From Curtobacterium sp. 9128 (GTDB lineage Bacteria > Actinomycetota > Actinomycetes > Actinomycetales > Microbacteriaceae), in the NCBI RefSeq assembly GCF_007673775.1, contig NZ_VEAF01000003.1:248001-312000 (forward strand): 64,000 nucleotides of DNA, read 5' to 3'. Under the pieces are notes generated by a model. The model was not told where the DNA came from, searched no databases, and was given only the letters and a program-made list of their open reading frames with translations. The position numbers and the translations under genes are program-made. Shown piece by piece: positions 1-9,791 of this stretch. The first letter of the stretch is position 1. Every line of letters begins with the position of its first letter.

Positions 1-651
1 GTCGGAGGTCGCGTCGTCGGGACCTTCGGTGGTGGTGGGTTCGGGGATGGTCGCCAGGAGGTGCTCGGCGGTGGTCGCCGCGGCCTTCGAGGTGACGAGG
101 AGGACGGTGACGCCGCGCATCGCGACGTCGCGGACGACGGCGAACCAGCCCTCGACGGCGCCGCCGTGACGTTCCGGCGAGGTGATCACGACGCCGGTGA
201 CGCCGTCGCGGAGCAGCGCGAGCTCGACGAGGAGCCGCACGCGGACGTCGGTCGGCACGCGCTGCACGTGCGTGTCGGCGTAGGCGCCCATGCCGAGCTC
301 GTCGAGCACGGTGTCGACGTGCTCGCGGGAGGGGCGCTGCCCGGCGAACGCGAGCTCCTCGCGCACGATCCGCCGGAGCGTCATCACGGGGAAGGGCTCG
401 GCGACGCCGGGGGTGTCCACGAGCGCGAACGCCCGCCGAAGTGCGGCCGGGTCGTCGTGCCCGTCGATGAGCACCCGCCCGGTCTCCGGCTTCATCCGAC
501 CGCCGGCGACGAGCGACGCCAGCACGGGCGCCTGCTCGGTCTCGACGGCGACGATGCCCGGACGGTGGGGTCCGGCGACGGCGGACACGACGGGCAGGGC
601 CGCGCCCGGCTCCTCGCCGATGCCGGCGGTGTCGATCTCGAGCGTGGTCAT
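1..651 (-). CDS. Degenerate ABC-ATPase-like protein (3' end outside window)
   Basis: 217 codons are visible from the ATG at 651; the 3' end lies beyond the left edge. The spacing of the fold resembles an ABC transporter nucleotide-binding domain: an early Gly-rich turn, a DxP-type loop (FALVDTPGV), a helix where the LSGG signature would sit, and a buried strand before a His (ITSPERHG). The working motifs are gone. The Walker A site reads GPHRPGIVAVETEQ with no GKS/T, there is no LSGGQ, and Walker B lacks Asp-Glu. It is therefore probably a non-catalytic ABC-fold partner. The start overlaps the TetR stop (ATGA), so the two are co-translated. The family call is inference from fold spacing and neighbourhood. 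Confidence 0.55.
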   Translation of the reverse strand, partial: MTTLEIDTAGIGEEPGAALPVVSAVAGPHRPGIVAVETEQAPVLASLVAGGRMKPETGRVLIDGHDDPAALRRAFALVDTPGVAEPFPVMTLRRIVREELAFAGQRPSREHVDTVLDELGMGAYADTHVQRVPTDVRVRLLVELALLRDGVTGVVITSPERHGGAVEGWFAVVRDVAMRGVTVLLVTSKAAATTAEHLLATIPEPTTTEGPDDATSD

Positions 652-1292
652 GCCAGGTCCTCCGTCCGGGTTTCGACGGGCTCGGACAGGAGCGCCGTGC
701 GCCAGTCGACGCCGGCCATCCCGAGCGCCGAGATGACCACCATGCGGCGGCCGTCGTCGTCGGGGGTCGCGGAGCGGGTGGCCTCGTCGAGGACGGCGAT
801 GCACGCTCCCTCGACCAGGCGACCGAGCGTCGCGGCGTCGACATCGGCGCGCATCGAGCCCTCCGCGATGCCGATCGCGCACGCGTCACGGACCTGCGCC
901 CGCAGCGGCGCGAAGACCTCGGCGACGGACTCGGCGAACGGGCTGCGGACGGCGATCCTGGCCATCGAGCGGACGTGCGACACCTCGGACCAGAGCGTCA
1001 CCGCGAGCCGGGCGATCCGCGCGGCGGCCGGCAGGTCGGCGAGGTCTGCCGAGGTCGGCATGGCGGCGGCGATCCGGGTCGCCCCGGCGGTCACGACGGC
1101 GCGGACGAGGTCGTCGCGGGAGGGGAAATGTCCGTACACCGCACGCCGGGAGAGTCCGGCGACGGCCGCGATCGTCTCGATCGAGGCGTCCGGATCCTGC
1201 TGCAGCGCGGTCTTCGCGGCGTCGAGCAGGGCCGCGCGGTTCTCGGTCGCGTCGCGGCGGGGCGCGCGGACTGGGGCGTCTGAGCTGGTCAC
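648..1292 (-). CDS. TetR/AcrR-family transcriptional regulator
   Basis: 214 aa with a GTG start. The N-terminal third is a TetR DNA-binding domain: an AALLDAAKTAL helix, then the helix-turn-helix around residues 38-62 (IAAVAGLSRRAVYGHFPSRDDL). The remainder is an all-helical ligand-binding and dimerisation domain of normal family length. It precedes and overlaps the degenerate ABC-like gene, so it probably regulates that operon and itself. A perfect 8+8 bp inverted repeat at 1310-1327 starts 18 bp upstream of the start codon, where an autoregulatory operator is expected. The ligand cannot be read from sequence. No in-frame ATG lies close upstream, which supports the GTG start. Confidence 0.9.
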   Translation of the reverse strand: MTSSDAPVRAPRRDATENRAALLDAAKTALQQDPDASIETIAAVAGLSRRAVYGHFPSRDDLVRAVVTAGATRIAAAMPTSADLADLPAAARIARLAVTLWSEVSHVRSMARIAVRSPFAESVAEVFAPLRAQVRDACAIGIAEGSMRADVDAATLGRLVEGACIAVLDEATRSATPDDDGRRMVVISALGMAGVDWRTALLSEPVETRTEDLA

Positions 1293-1309
1293 CCGCCCAT
1301 CGTACTAAG

Positions 1310-1327
1310 TTGCACAGTGCTGTGCAA
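1310..1327. promoter_or_regulatory. Probable TetR operator (perfect inverted repeat)
   Basis: The sequence is TTGCACAG-TG-CTGTGCAA: two perfect 8-bp arms around a 2-bp centre, just upstream of the TetR-type gene (start 1292, minus) and 125 bp upstream of the subtilase gene (start 1452, plus). Size and place fit a TetR-family operator. Which of the two divergent genes it controls is inference. Confidence 0.6.
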
Positions 1328-1451
1328 GATCGCAGGACGAGCACCCCCGAACGAGGGCCGTCCCCCAAAGTGCCGACTGCCGGACCTGAACGTCGACCCA
1401 TAGCTTCTGAGGAATTCCCCAGCAACACGCCACGGAGCCAGGAGGGCCCCA

Positions 1452-4400
1452 GTGAACCGTGCAACTCCCCTGAACACACCCCACCCGAACCCATCCCGAC
1501 AGCACCACGCGCGACCCGTCACCCGCATCCTCACCGCACTCGTCGCGGCCGGCGCCCTGACCTGCGGCGGACTCGCCATCGGCGGCCCCGCATCGGCCGC
1601 GCCGACCGGTCGGTCCTCGGCGGAGCTCAAGCTCGCCGCGCCGCTCCGGAGCGCGAAGCCCCAGACGACGATCGCCGCCTTCGTGCGGACGACCGGCGAG
1701 GGGGCGCTCGCCGTGGACGCGAAGGCGAAGGGCGGCGACCTCACCCGGTCGAAGACCCCCTCGGCCGCCGCGAAGCAGCGTGTCAGCGCGATCAAGTCCA
1801 CGACCGCCGACGTCAGCGACGCCGTGCAGTCCGCCGACGCCGACGCGAAGCAGCTGTACACGACCGAGTACACCGTCCCCGGTGTCGCGGTCGTCGCCGA
1901 CGTCGCCGCGCTCCGCGAGATCGCCGCGCGTCCCGACGTCGCGAGCGTCATCCCGCTCACCCCGAAGAAGATCGTCGACCCGACGGTCGCCGACAGCGCG
2001 GACGCGGCCCCGAGCGGCGTCGACCCCGACACGGTGAAGCCAGGCGCGGACGGCGTCAGCCCGAAGAACGCGGCGAGCGACGTCTACACGCGCTCCCTCG
2101 ACGCCTGGCAGCAGACCGGCCACACCGGCAAGGGCGTCAACGTCGCCGTGCTGGACACCGGCCTCGACTACACGCAGGCCGACTTCGGCGGCCCCGGCAC
2201 CACGGCCGCCTACGCCGAGGCGCTCGCGAGCACCAGCGCTCCGGACCCGAGCTGGTTCGACGCGGAGAAGTTCCTCGGTGGCCACGACTTCGCCGGCCCG
2301 ACCTACAACGCGGACTCGAGCTCGGCGGCCTACCAGCCGATCCCGGCGCCTGACGACAACCCGATCGACGGCAAGGGCGGCGACCACGGCACGCACGTCT
2401 CCGGCACCATCGCCGGCTACGGCCTGGCCGCCGACAAGACGACCTTCCACGGCGACTACCGCAAGCTGACCACGCAGTCCGTGCAGGACATGTGGATCGG
2501 CCCGGGTACGGCTCCGGAGGCCGGCCTCTACGCACTCAAGGTGTTCGGTGACGGCGGCGGCTCGACCGACCTCACCGGCGCCGCGCTCGACTGGGTGGGC
2601 CAGGCGCTCACCGAGGGCAAGGACATCAACGTCCTGAACCTGTCGCTCGGCTCCGACTACGGCGCACCGGACGACCCCGACAACGCGAAGATCGACGCGC
2701 TCACCGCCCGCGGTGTCCTGCCCGTGATCGCCTCGGGCAACGCCGACGACTTCACCGACATCGGTGGCTCGCCGGGCAACGCCGAGGGCGCCCTGACGGT
2801 CGCCGCCAGCGCCACCGGGCAGAGCCTCTACGACGCCGTCCGCGCCACGGCCCCCGCCGACGTCGCGAACACCTACCGCGCGCAGTACTCGCAGAACTAC
2901 CAGGGCACGCTGCCCGTCGAGGGTGACGTCGTCGTCCCGACGAGCAACGTCGACGGCTGCTCGGCGTTCAGCGCGGCGGACGCCGCAGCCGTCAAGGGCA
3001 AGGTCGTCTGGCTGAAGTGGACGGACGGCGCCCTCGAGTGCGGTTCCGGTGTCCGCTTCAACAACGTCCAGGCCGCCGGCGGTGTCGGTGTCCTGCTCGC
3101 CGGGACGATCAACACCTTCGACTCGGGCATCGCGGGGAACGCGACCATCCCGGGTGCTGAACTGACCAAGGACAGCGTGGCGAGCCTCCAGTCCGCTGCC
3201 CAGGCCGGGACCCTGCACGTGCAGTTCGCGAACGAGCTCAAGGGCTACCAGCTCGCGACCGACGCCGACACGGTGAACACGCTCGCGCCGTTCACCAGCC
3301 GTGGCGTGCACGGCTCGTTCGACGACATCGTCAAGCCGGACATCGCCGGCCCCGGGGTCAACGTGATCTCCGCGGCCAACGGCACCGGCGACGGCCGCCT
3401 GTCGATGAGCGGCACCTCGATGGCCACGCCGGACGTGGCGGGCATCGCCGCCCTGACCTTCGAGTCGCACCCGACGTGGTCGGCGCCGGACGTCAAGGCG
3501 ACGCTCATGAACACCGCCACGCACGACGTGCGTGACGGCGACGGCACCGCGACCCTGCTCCGCCAGGGGACCGGCCGCGTCGACGCGCTCCAGGCGGTCA
3601 CCGCCGGCACCACGGTGCGGAGCATCGAGAACGACCAGCTCGTGACGGCCTCCTTCGGTGTCGTCGAGGTCGCCTCGCCGACCACCGAGAAGCGCACGCT
3701 GCAGATCACGAACACCGACGGCCGACCGCACACGTACGCCGTGGCGTACGAGTCCCGCGTGGCGCAGTCGGGGGTCGCGTTCTCGGTCGACAAGTCCCGC
3801 GTCACGGTCGTGCCGCACGGCACCGCCACCGTCACCCTGACGATGACGATCGCCGACCCGACGAAGGTCGGGCGCACGATCGACCCGACGCAGGACGCGG
3901 TGCAGTCCGGCTACGAGCGCGAGTTCGTCGCGGCGGCCACCGGCCTGGTCACGTTCACGCCGACCGACTCCAAGCTCAACCCGCTCCGGCTGGCGACCTA
4001 CGCCGCGCCGAAGGCGGTCAGTGCCGTGCACGGTGCCGACGTGTCCTTCGCGGCGGACGCGACCCAGGCCTCCGTCCCGCTGACCGGTCGTGGCGTCGAC
4101 GGCGCCCTGGTGGCACCGTTCGTCCTCGGCGGGACCGACCCGCAGGAGTCGTTCCCGGACGGCTCGGCCAAGCAGTCGCTCCAGGCGGCGGACATCCGGG
4201 CCTTCGGTGCGAACGCGGCTGACGGCACGCTGGCGTTCGGCGTCCAGACGAACGGTCCCGACGCCAACCCCGGCGCCGTGACCAACGTCGAGGTGTCCAT
4301 CGACACGAACCGTGACGGCACGCCGGACTACCTGGTGTACGACGCGAAGTCGGCCACGGTGGACGCGACGTTCGCGACGACGATCGACCTGGCCACCGGT

Positions 4401-5060
4401 GCCACGGTCGACTCGCAGCCGCTGAACGGCGGGGCACCCGGGCAGGACGTCAACACGTTCGACAGCGCGGTGAAGGTGCTGACCGTGTCGCAGGACGCGA
4501 TCGGCGTCACGGGCGCGTTCGACTACTCGGTGCTCACCGAGTCGGCGTACGCACCGGCCCTCGCCACGAGCGGCTCGTACGTGGTGGACGACACGAAGAC
4601 GGCGACGTACGACCCGTCGGCTCCGGCGCTGTCCTTCGGCGGGGTGCTGTTCCCGGACTCCGGCTCGCTGCCGGTCACGCGGACGGCGACCACCACCTCC
4701 GCCCAGGCGCTGCTGCTGCACCTGCACAACGCGGCGGGTGACCAGGCGGACACCGTGTCCGCCACGGTCGCGGCCCCGGTGCTGGCGCTCCGAGACGGCA
4801 GTGCGGTCACGGTCTCCGGGACGCCGAAGGTCGGCAAGAAGCTGACCGCCGGCCACGGGGACTGGAACGCCCGCGGTGTCTCGTACTCCTACCAGTGGCT
4901 CCGTGACGGCGAGGTCGTCCCGGGTGCTGTTGACAAGAAGTACAAGCTCGGCACCTCCGACGTCGGTCACCGGTTCCAGGTCCGGGTGACGGCGACGGCG
5001 AAGGGGTACCAGGACGGCACCGCGACGTCGGCGGCGACCGCGAAGGTCACCAAGAAGTAA
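1452..5060 (+). CDS. Secreted subtilisin-like (S8) serine protease with PA insert and C-terminal Ig-like module
   Basis: 1202 aa. The GTG start has AGGAGG at 1440-1445. A Sec signal peptide ends near residue 50 (GGPASAA). An inhibitor-I9-like propeptide follows to about residue 175. The subtilase triad is visible: Asp235 (VAVLDTGLDY), His312 (GGDHGTHVSG) and Ser656 (MSGTSMATPDVAG). A protease-associated domain is inserted between His and Ser at about residues 485-600, as in the Vpr/C5a-peptidase/lactocepin group. The C-terminal 500 residues are beta-rich and end in an Ig-like module (SYQWLRDGEVVPGA). No cell-wall anchor is visible, so it is probably an exported broad-specificity protease. A strong hairpin follows the stop. 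Confidence 0.93.
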   Translation: MNRATPLNTPHPNPSRQHHARPVTRILTALVAAGALTCGGLAIGGPASAAPTGRSSAELKLAAPLRSAKPQTTIAAFVRTTGEGALAVDAKAKGGDLTRSKTPSAAAKQRVSAIKSTTADVSDAVQSADADAKQLYTTEYTVPGVAVVADVAALREIAARPDVASVIPLTPKKIVDPTVADSADAAPSGVDPDTVKPGADGVSPKNAASDVYTRSLDAWQQTGHTGKGVNVAVLDTGLDYTQADFGGPGTTAAYAEALASTSAPDPSWFDAEKFLGGHDFAGPTYNADSSSAAYQPIPAPDDNPIDGKGGDHGTHVSGTIAGYGLAADKTTFHGDYRKLTTQSVQDMWIGPGTAPEAGLYALKVFGDGGGSTDLTGAALDWVGQALTEGKDINVLNLSLGSDYGAPDDPDNAKIDALTARGVLPVIASGNADDFTDIGGSPGNAEGALTVAASATGQSLYDAVRATAPADVANTYRAQYSQNYQGTLPVEGDVVVPTSNVDGCSAFSAADAAAVKGKVVWLKWTDGALECGSGVRFNNVQAAGGVGVLLAGTINTFDSGIAGNATIPGAELTKDSVASLQSAAQAGTLHVQFANELKGYQLATDADTVNTLAPFTSRGVHGSFDDIVKPDIAGPGVNVISAANGTGDGRLSMSGTSMATPDVAGIAALTFESHPTWSAPDVKATLMNTATHDVRDGDGTATLLRQGTGRVDALQAVTAGTTVRSIENDQLVTASFGVVEVASPTTEKRTLQITNTDGRPHTYAVAYESRVAQSGVAFSVDKSRVTVVPHGTATVTLTMTIADPTKVGRTIDPTQDAVQSGYEREFVAAATGLVTFTPTDSKLNPLRLATYAAPKAVSAVHGADVSFAADATQASVPLTGRGVDGALVAPFVLGGTDPQESFPDGSAKQSLQAADIRAFGANAADGTLAFGVQTNGPDANPGAVTNVEVSIDTNRDGTPDYLVYDAKSATVDATFATTIDLATGATVDSQPLNGGAPGQDVNTFDSAVKVLTVSQDAIGVTGAFDYSVLTESAYAPALATSGSYVVDDTKTATYDPSAPALSFGGVLFPDSGSLPVTRTATTTSAQALLLHLHNAAGDQADTVSATVAAPVLALRDGSAVTVSGTPKVGKKLTAGHGDWNARGVSYSYQWLRDGEVVPGAVDKKYKLGTSDVGHRFQVRVTATAKGYQDGTATSAATAKVTKK

Positions 5061-5074
5061 GGAACGGCACGACA

Positions 5075-5109
5075 GGAGGCGCCGGGTCCGGTTCGGATCC
5101 GGCGCCTCC
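5075..5109 (+). terminator. Hairpin after the subtilase gene
   Basis: An 11-bp perfect stem (GGAGGCGCCGG pairing with its complement at 5099-5109) encloses a second TCCG/CGGA stem with a 3-nt loop. It starts 14 bp after the subtilase stop. There is no long T run, as is common in high-GC actinobacteria. Confidence 0.65.
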
Positions 5110-5187
5110 GGCGTTCCATGCGTCTGCATGTGCGTGTCTCGGACAGGTAGTTAGACAAACTAGTGAAACGGTGGCACCGTTGCAGCC

Positions 5188-5355
5188 ATGCAGCACTCCA
5201 CTCTGATGCAGCTCCGCCAGAACCCGCTCGAGTGGCGGCGTCGCGGGCTGACCCCGCCCGACGTGATCCAGGCCATGATCGAGGAACGGCTCGCCGAGCC
5301 GGGGCACAACGTCCCGATCGCCGACCCGAGCTACGCGGACTTCTTCCGCGGCTGA
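5188..5355 (+). CDS. Small protein of 55 aa, function unknown
   Basis: The frame starts at ATG 5188 and encodes 55 residues beginning MQHSTLMQLRQNPLEWRRRG and ending PSYADFFRG. It has a basic segment, an amphipathic helix (PPDVIQAMIEERLAE) and no signal or membrane segment. G/C-rich third positions and the position between two strong hairpins suggest a real single-gene transcript. No strong Shine-Dalgarno is visible; the upstream stretch is tagacaaactagtgaaac, the most AT-rich nearby and a possible promoter region. I do not recognise a family. Confidence 0.5.
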   Translation: MQHSTLMQLRQNPLEWRRRGLTPPDVIQAMIEERLAEPGHNVPIADPSYADFFRG

Positions 5356-5375
5356 CGCGGCGGGTCGCGTCGGCG

Positions 5376-5415
5376 GACGGGAGGCGCGGTGCCGGCTGGC
5401 ACCGCGCCTCCCGTC
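5376..5415. terminator. Bidirectional terminator, 18-bp perfect stem
   Basis: An 18-bp perfect stem (GACGGGAGGCGCGGTGCC and its complement) with a GGCT loop lies between the convergent 55-aa gene (ends 5355) and the L,D-transpeptidase gene (ends 5432). It would serve both strands. Confidence 0.8.
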
Positions 5416-5431
5416 GTTCGTGGACTCGCGG

Positions 5432-6337
5432 TCAGGCGACGATCTGGACCACGGTGCCGAGCGGCAGCTGGTTCACGGCGTCGACGGCGTCGCCGTCGAG
5501 ACGGACGCACCCGTGGGACACTGCGCCGCGGGCGACGGACTCGTAGTGCACCCCGATCAGGCCGCCGTCGTCACCGCCGTACGGCTCGTCGGCTGCGGCC
5601 GAGTGGAGGGACGTGAGGTTGATCGGGTGCACGGTCTGGTCCTGGGCGGGATCGAGGTACCGCGCCTGGATGTACCCGGCGATGCCGGTCGGCGTCGGGG
5701 TGCCCCCGGCACCGATGCCGGCGGGGAACTGGTGGAGGGTCGTGCCGTCATGGTCGACGATGGACACGGTCTGCGCGCCGACGGCGACGACGACGTGGTC
5801 GGGGAGCGCGTCACCGCGCGTGAGCAGGTCGCGACGGATCCACGCGACGGTCTGGGCGGCGGCGGCGCCGTTCGTGGCGGACGGCAGCGCCTGGCGGGCG
5901 GGCGTCATCACGAGCGCCCAGGCGCCGTCGAACCGCACCGGCACGATGACCGAGGGCTGACCGAGGAAGTTGTGGGCCGCGAACCGCGCGACCGGTGTGG
6001 TCTTGTCGTCGCCGTAGAGGGGCGCGTCCGCGGTGATCGTGTACGCGTGGTCGGCGGCCTTCGGGACGTCCGGCTCGTACGAGGGCAGGAGCCCGCCGAT
6101 GACCGCGTTGTACTTCGCCTCGGGCAGCGCTGCCACCGCGGCGGCGGACGGTGCCGTGGAGGGCGCGGCGGTCGGCGTCGCGGAAGCGGACGCGGTGGCG
6201 CTCTGCTTCGCCGAGGCGGTGTCGGCACCGGCGTGGCAGCCGGTCAGGCCGACGGCCAGGAGCAGTCCGATCGCGGCGGCCCCGACGGCGGCGCGAGCGC
6301 TGCGCCGGGTCCGCGGGGAGGGGGTGGTGTGGGACAT
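5432..6337 (-). CDS. L,D-transpeptidase (YkuD domain) lipoprotein
   Basis: 301 aa. An N-terminal lipoprotein signal has its lipobox at LTG-Cys34, so the enzyme should be anchored on the outer face of the membrane. An Ala/Ser/Thr-rich spacer follows to about residue 75. The C-terminal YkuD domain ends in the family signature SHGCVRLDGDAV with catalytic Cys277 and its partner His275. The family forms 3-3 cross-links in peptidoglycan or attaches proteins to it. It is convergent with the 55-aa gene and shares its terminator. The ATG is the natural start because the signal peptide begins there. Confidence 0.92.
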   Translation of the reverse strand: MSHTTPSPRTRRSARAAVGAAAIGLLLAVGLTGCHAGADTASAKQSATASASATPTAAPSTAPSAAAVAALPEAKYNAVIGGLLPSYEPDVPKAADHAYTITADAPLYGDDKTTPVARFAAHNFLGQPSVIVPVRFDGAWALVMTPARQALPSATNGAAAAQTVAWIRRDLLTRGDALPDHVVVAVGAQTVSIVDHDGTTLHQFPAGIGAGGTPTPTGIAGYIQARYLDPAQDQTVHPINLTSLHSAAADEPYGGDDGGLIGVHYESVARGAVSHGCVRLDGDAVDAVNQLPLGTVVQIVA

Positions 6338-6410
6338 CGGGACCTCGTCGGGTCGTCCGGCACCGGTCGTGACGGTGCCTGTTGCTGGGGTGTCGGGACG
6401 GAACGCCAGA

Positions 6411-6449
6411 GGGCGGGGGACCGGCGCGCGGTGCGCCGGACCCCCGCCC
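6411..6449 (-). terminator. Terminator hairpin of the Ig-like secreted protein gene
   Basis: Two 17-nt arms (GGGCGGGGGACCGGCGC and its near-complement, one A-A mismatch) around a 5-nt loop, 14 bp beyond the stop of the minus-strand gene ending at 6463. Confidence 0.65.
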
Positions 6450-6462
6450 TGCCTGCTGTGTG

Positions 6463-7557
6463 TCAGCCGCTGACGACCGGGAGCGCCGGGGCGCCCGGGG
6501 TGGTGCCGGTGGCTGCGGTGGTGCCGGCAGTCGTGCCCGTGGTGCCCGCCGCGGTGCCGGTGGCTGCGCCCGTGCCCGTGCCCGTGCCCGTGCCCGTGCC
6601 GGTGCCCGGCTGCGTGCCGGTGCCGCCGCCCGGGGTCACGGCGACCGCGGGGAGCGTGATGGTGAAGTCGACCTCACCCTGGCCCTGTGCGCCGCCGATC
6701 TGGTTGACCGAGAGGTTCTGCACGGTGGCGGCCGAGTCCGAGAACGTGCCCGTGGTGGTCCACGTGCCGTCCGCGGCGACGAGCACCTGCGGGGCGGCAC
6801 GGTTGCCGGACGCGTCGAGCACGTTCACCAGGTCGCCGGGGGTGCCGGTGCCGGTGTACGTCACGGTGCGCGAGGCGACGGTGCTGCCGTTCTTCGGCGA
6901 GGTGAGCGAGAACTGCGACGCCGGGGTCGCTGCCTCGGCCGCCGCGGTGAAGGACCCCTGCGCCTGGACCCGGAAGTTGTTGTCCTCTTCCAGGACCGTG
7001 TACTGGTGCGTGTCGGTGTCGGTGCCCGGGATCTGGAACGTGAACGACCAGGAGCCGTCCGCCGCGATCTGGTGGCGCACGATCGGGGCCGACTGCGGGT
7101 CGATCTGGACCGTGTTGTCCGGGTTGCCCGTGCCGGACACCGTGACGGTACGGCCGGAGACCGTGTGGCTCGTGATCGCGAACGCGGGCGTGGTCGGCTG
7201 GGCTGCGGCGGTGACCGTGGTCTCGCCGTCCTGGTTGAGGCCGGAGGGCAGGACCTGCTCGATCGTGTAGGTGTGCTGGGCAGTGTCGGTGCCGGGGATC
7301 GTGTACGTGATCGTCCACGAACCGTCGGTACCGATGGTGTGCCGTGTGCCACGGACGTCGTCGTCGAGCTGGATGTACTCACCAGCGGTGCCCTGGCCCT
7401 GCACCGTGAGCACACGACCAGCGACGGACTGGGACGTGACCTTGAGGTCGGCCGGGTCGGCGTTCGCGGGGCTGGCGACGAGCGTCATGCCACCGATCAC
7501 GATCGCGGCGCAGGCCGGGATGGCCAGCGCCTTCTTGCTCCAGAGAGCCTTGTTCAT
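6463..7557 (-). CDS. Secreted protein with three Ig-like modules and a Gly-Thr repeat tail
   Basis: 364 aa. A signal peptide (residues 1-33, cleavage after ASPANA) is followed by three beta-sandwich modules of about 85-95 aa. Each has the same pattern: a ...SGxxVTVSGxG... strand, a DGSW strand and an IPGTDTxxHxYTV strand, as in bacterial Ig-like adhesion modules. The last 70 residues are almost only Gly, Thr and Ala, with a run of Gly-Thr dipeptides encoded by a hexanucleotide repeat at 6568-6603. No LPxTG-type signal or membrane anchor is present, so it is probably released or wall-associated. It is transcribed away from purA. Precise function is unknown. Confidence 0.75.
   Translation of the reverse strand: MNKALWSKKALAIPACAAIVIGGMTLVASPANADPADLKVTSQSVAGRVLTVQGQGTAGEYIQLDDDVRGTRHTIGTDGSWTITYTIPGTDTAQHTYTIEQVLPSGLNQDGETTVTAAAQPTTPAFAITSHTVSGRTVTVSGTGNPDNTVQIDPQSAPIVRHQIAADGSWSFTFQIPGTDTDTHQYTVLEEDNNFRVQAQGSFTAAAEAATPASQFSLTSPKNGSTVASRTVTYTGTGTPGDLVNVLDASGNRAAPQVLVAADGTWTTTGTFSDSAATVQNLSVNQIGGAQGQGEVDFTITLPAVAVTPGGGTGTQPGTGTGTGTGTGTGAATGTAAGTTGTTAGTTAATGTTPGAPALPVVSG
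6568..6603. repeat. GCCCGT hexanucleotide repeat inside the Gly-Thr tail
   Basis: Five perfect GCCCGT units plus one imperfect unit (GCCGGT), encoding Gly-Thr dipeptides on the minus strand. Because the unit is 6 nt, slippage would change tail length without breaking the frame. Confidence 0.85.
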
Positions 7558-7919
7558 CGTCGAACTCGTTCCTGTGCCCCGGAGGGCACGGTCAATGCGC
7601 GTTCCGGCGTGTGGTCACGCCGGTCCGCAGCCCGGCGTGCGGGCACGCCGAACAGGCCGCGCGGATCTCGCACGGCGTCGATCTGCACGCAGGGACGTGC
7701 GACCGTCAGATGCGCTCCGTAGGGAAACGACGGAGCGTGGCGGCGACGTTACGTGATTTTCGTTGCGCCCATACAACTCTTTCGTGATTGTCCCCCGTTC
7801 TGGGGACTCTCCCTCGTGACATCGTCCGGAACCCGCATCATGGGCGTCGTTCGATAGGGTGGGGTGGACCACCGGCCCGACGGTCGCGTGAGGTCCTCCG
7901 CCAACGTGAGGAGAACCAG
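7558..7919. other. Intergenic region between divergent secreted-protein and purA genes
   Basis: 362 bp with no convincing gene. The AT-richest part (7752-7795, around ttacgtgattttcgttgcgc and ttcgtgattgtcc) contains two CGTGATT copies and is the likely promoter area. No riboswitch or other structured element could be identified. Confidence 0.4.
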
Positions 7920-9209
<1,290 letters not shown>

Positions 9210-9211
9210 GT

Positions 9212-9778
9212 ATGCGGGTCCTGTTCGTCTGCAGCGGCAACATCTGTCGGTCGCCGCTCGGCGAGCAGCTCCTCCGCAGCATGCTCGGCGCGGACCCGGT
9301 GTCCGCCGACGCGTTCGTCATCGAGTCGGCGGGCACCATCGCGCAGGACGACATGGCGATGGACGCCACCGCCGCGGCGCAGTCGACGCGCCTCGGCGGT
9401 GACCCGTCGGCGCACCGGTCGCGCTACCTGACGGAGTCGATCGCCGCCGGTGCGGACCTGGTGCTCACCGCCGAGCGCGCGCACCGCGCGGACGTCGTGC
9501 GGCTCGCCCCGCGCGCCGCCAAGCGGGCGTTCACGGTCAAGCAGTTCGCGCGGGTGCTCGACGGCCTCGAACCGTCGGACCTGGCGGATGTGCGGTCGCC
9601 CCAGGAGCTCGTCGAGCGGGTCGCCCGACTCCGCGGCACCGTGCCGCCGCCGGCCGACCCCGCGGACGACGACGTGGACGACCCGTACCGCCGCTCGGAG
9701 GCGACGCACGTCCGCGTCGCCGACGAGCTGGACCGGGCACTCCGGACCATCGCTGACGCCCTGCGCGCGGTCGCGTAG
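9212..9778 (+). CDS. Low-molecular-weight protein-tyrosine-phosphatase-type enzyme
   Basis: 188 aa. The N terminus carries the LMW-PTP active site MRVLFVCSGNICRSPLGE: nucleophile Cys8 and Arg14 in the C-x5-R-S loop. A late DPYRR segment can supply the general acid Asp. The family dephosphorylates phosphotyrosine, or phosphoarginine in some members. The gene is 2 bp after purA, so the two are probably co-transcribed. A bacterial tyrosine kinase lies 29 kb away in the exopolysaccharide locus; linking them as kinase and phosphatase is only a possibility. It is somewhat longer than the usual 150-160 aa because of an insert after the catalytic core. Confidence 0.88.
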   Translation: MRVLFVCSGNICRSPLGEQLLRSMLGADPVSADAFVIESAGTIAQDDMAMDATAAAQSTRLGGDPSAHRSRYLTESIAAGADLVLTAERAHRADVVRLAPRAAKRAFTVKQFARVLDGLEPSDLADVRSPQELVERVARLRGTVPPPADPADDDVDDPYRRSEATHVRVADELDRALRTIADALRAVA

Positions 9779-9791
9779 CAGGACCTGCGTC

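Noticed and set aside
1305..5129. Very long minus-strand open frame opposite the subtilase gene
   Set aside because: Arg/Gly/Val-rich shadow frame typical of the complement of a high-GC gene; no family motif, and the plus strand has a complete subtilase.
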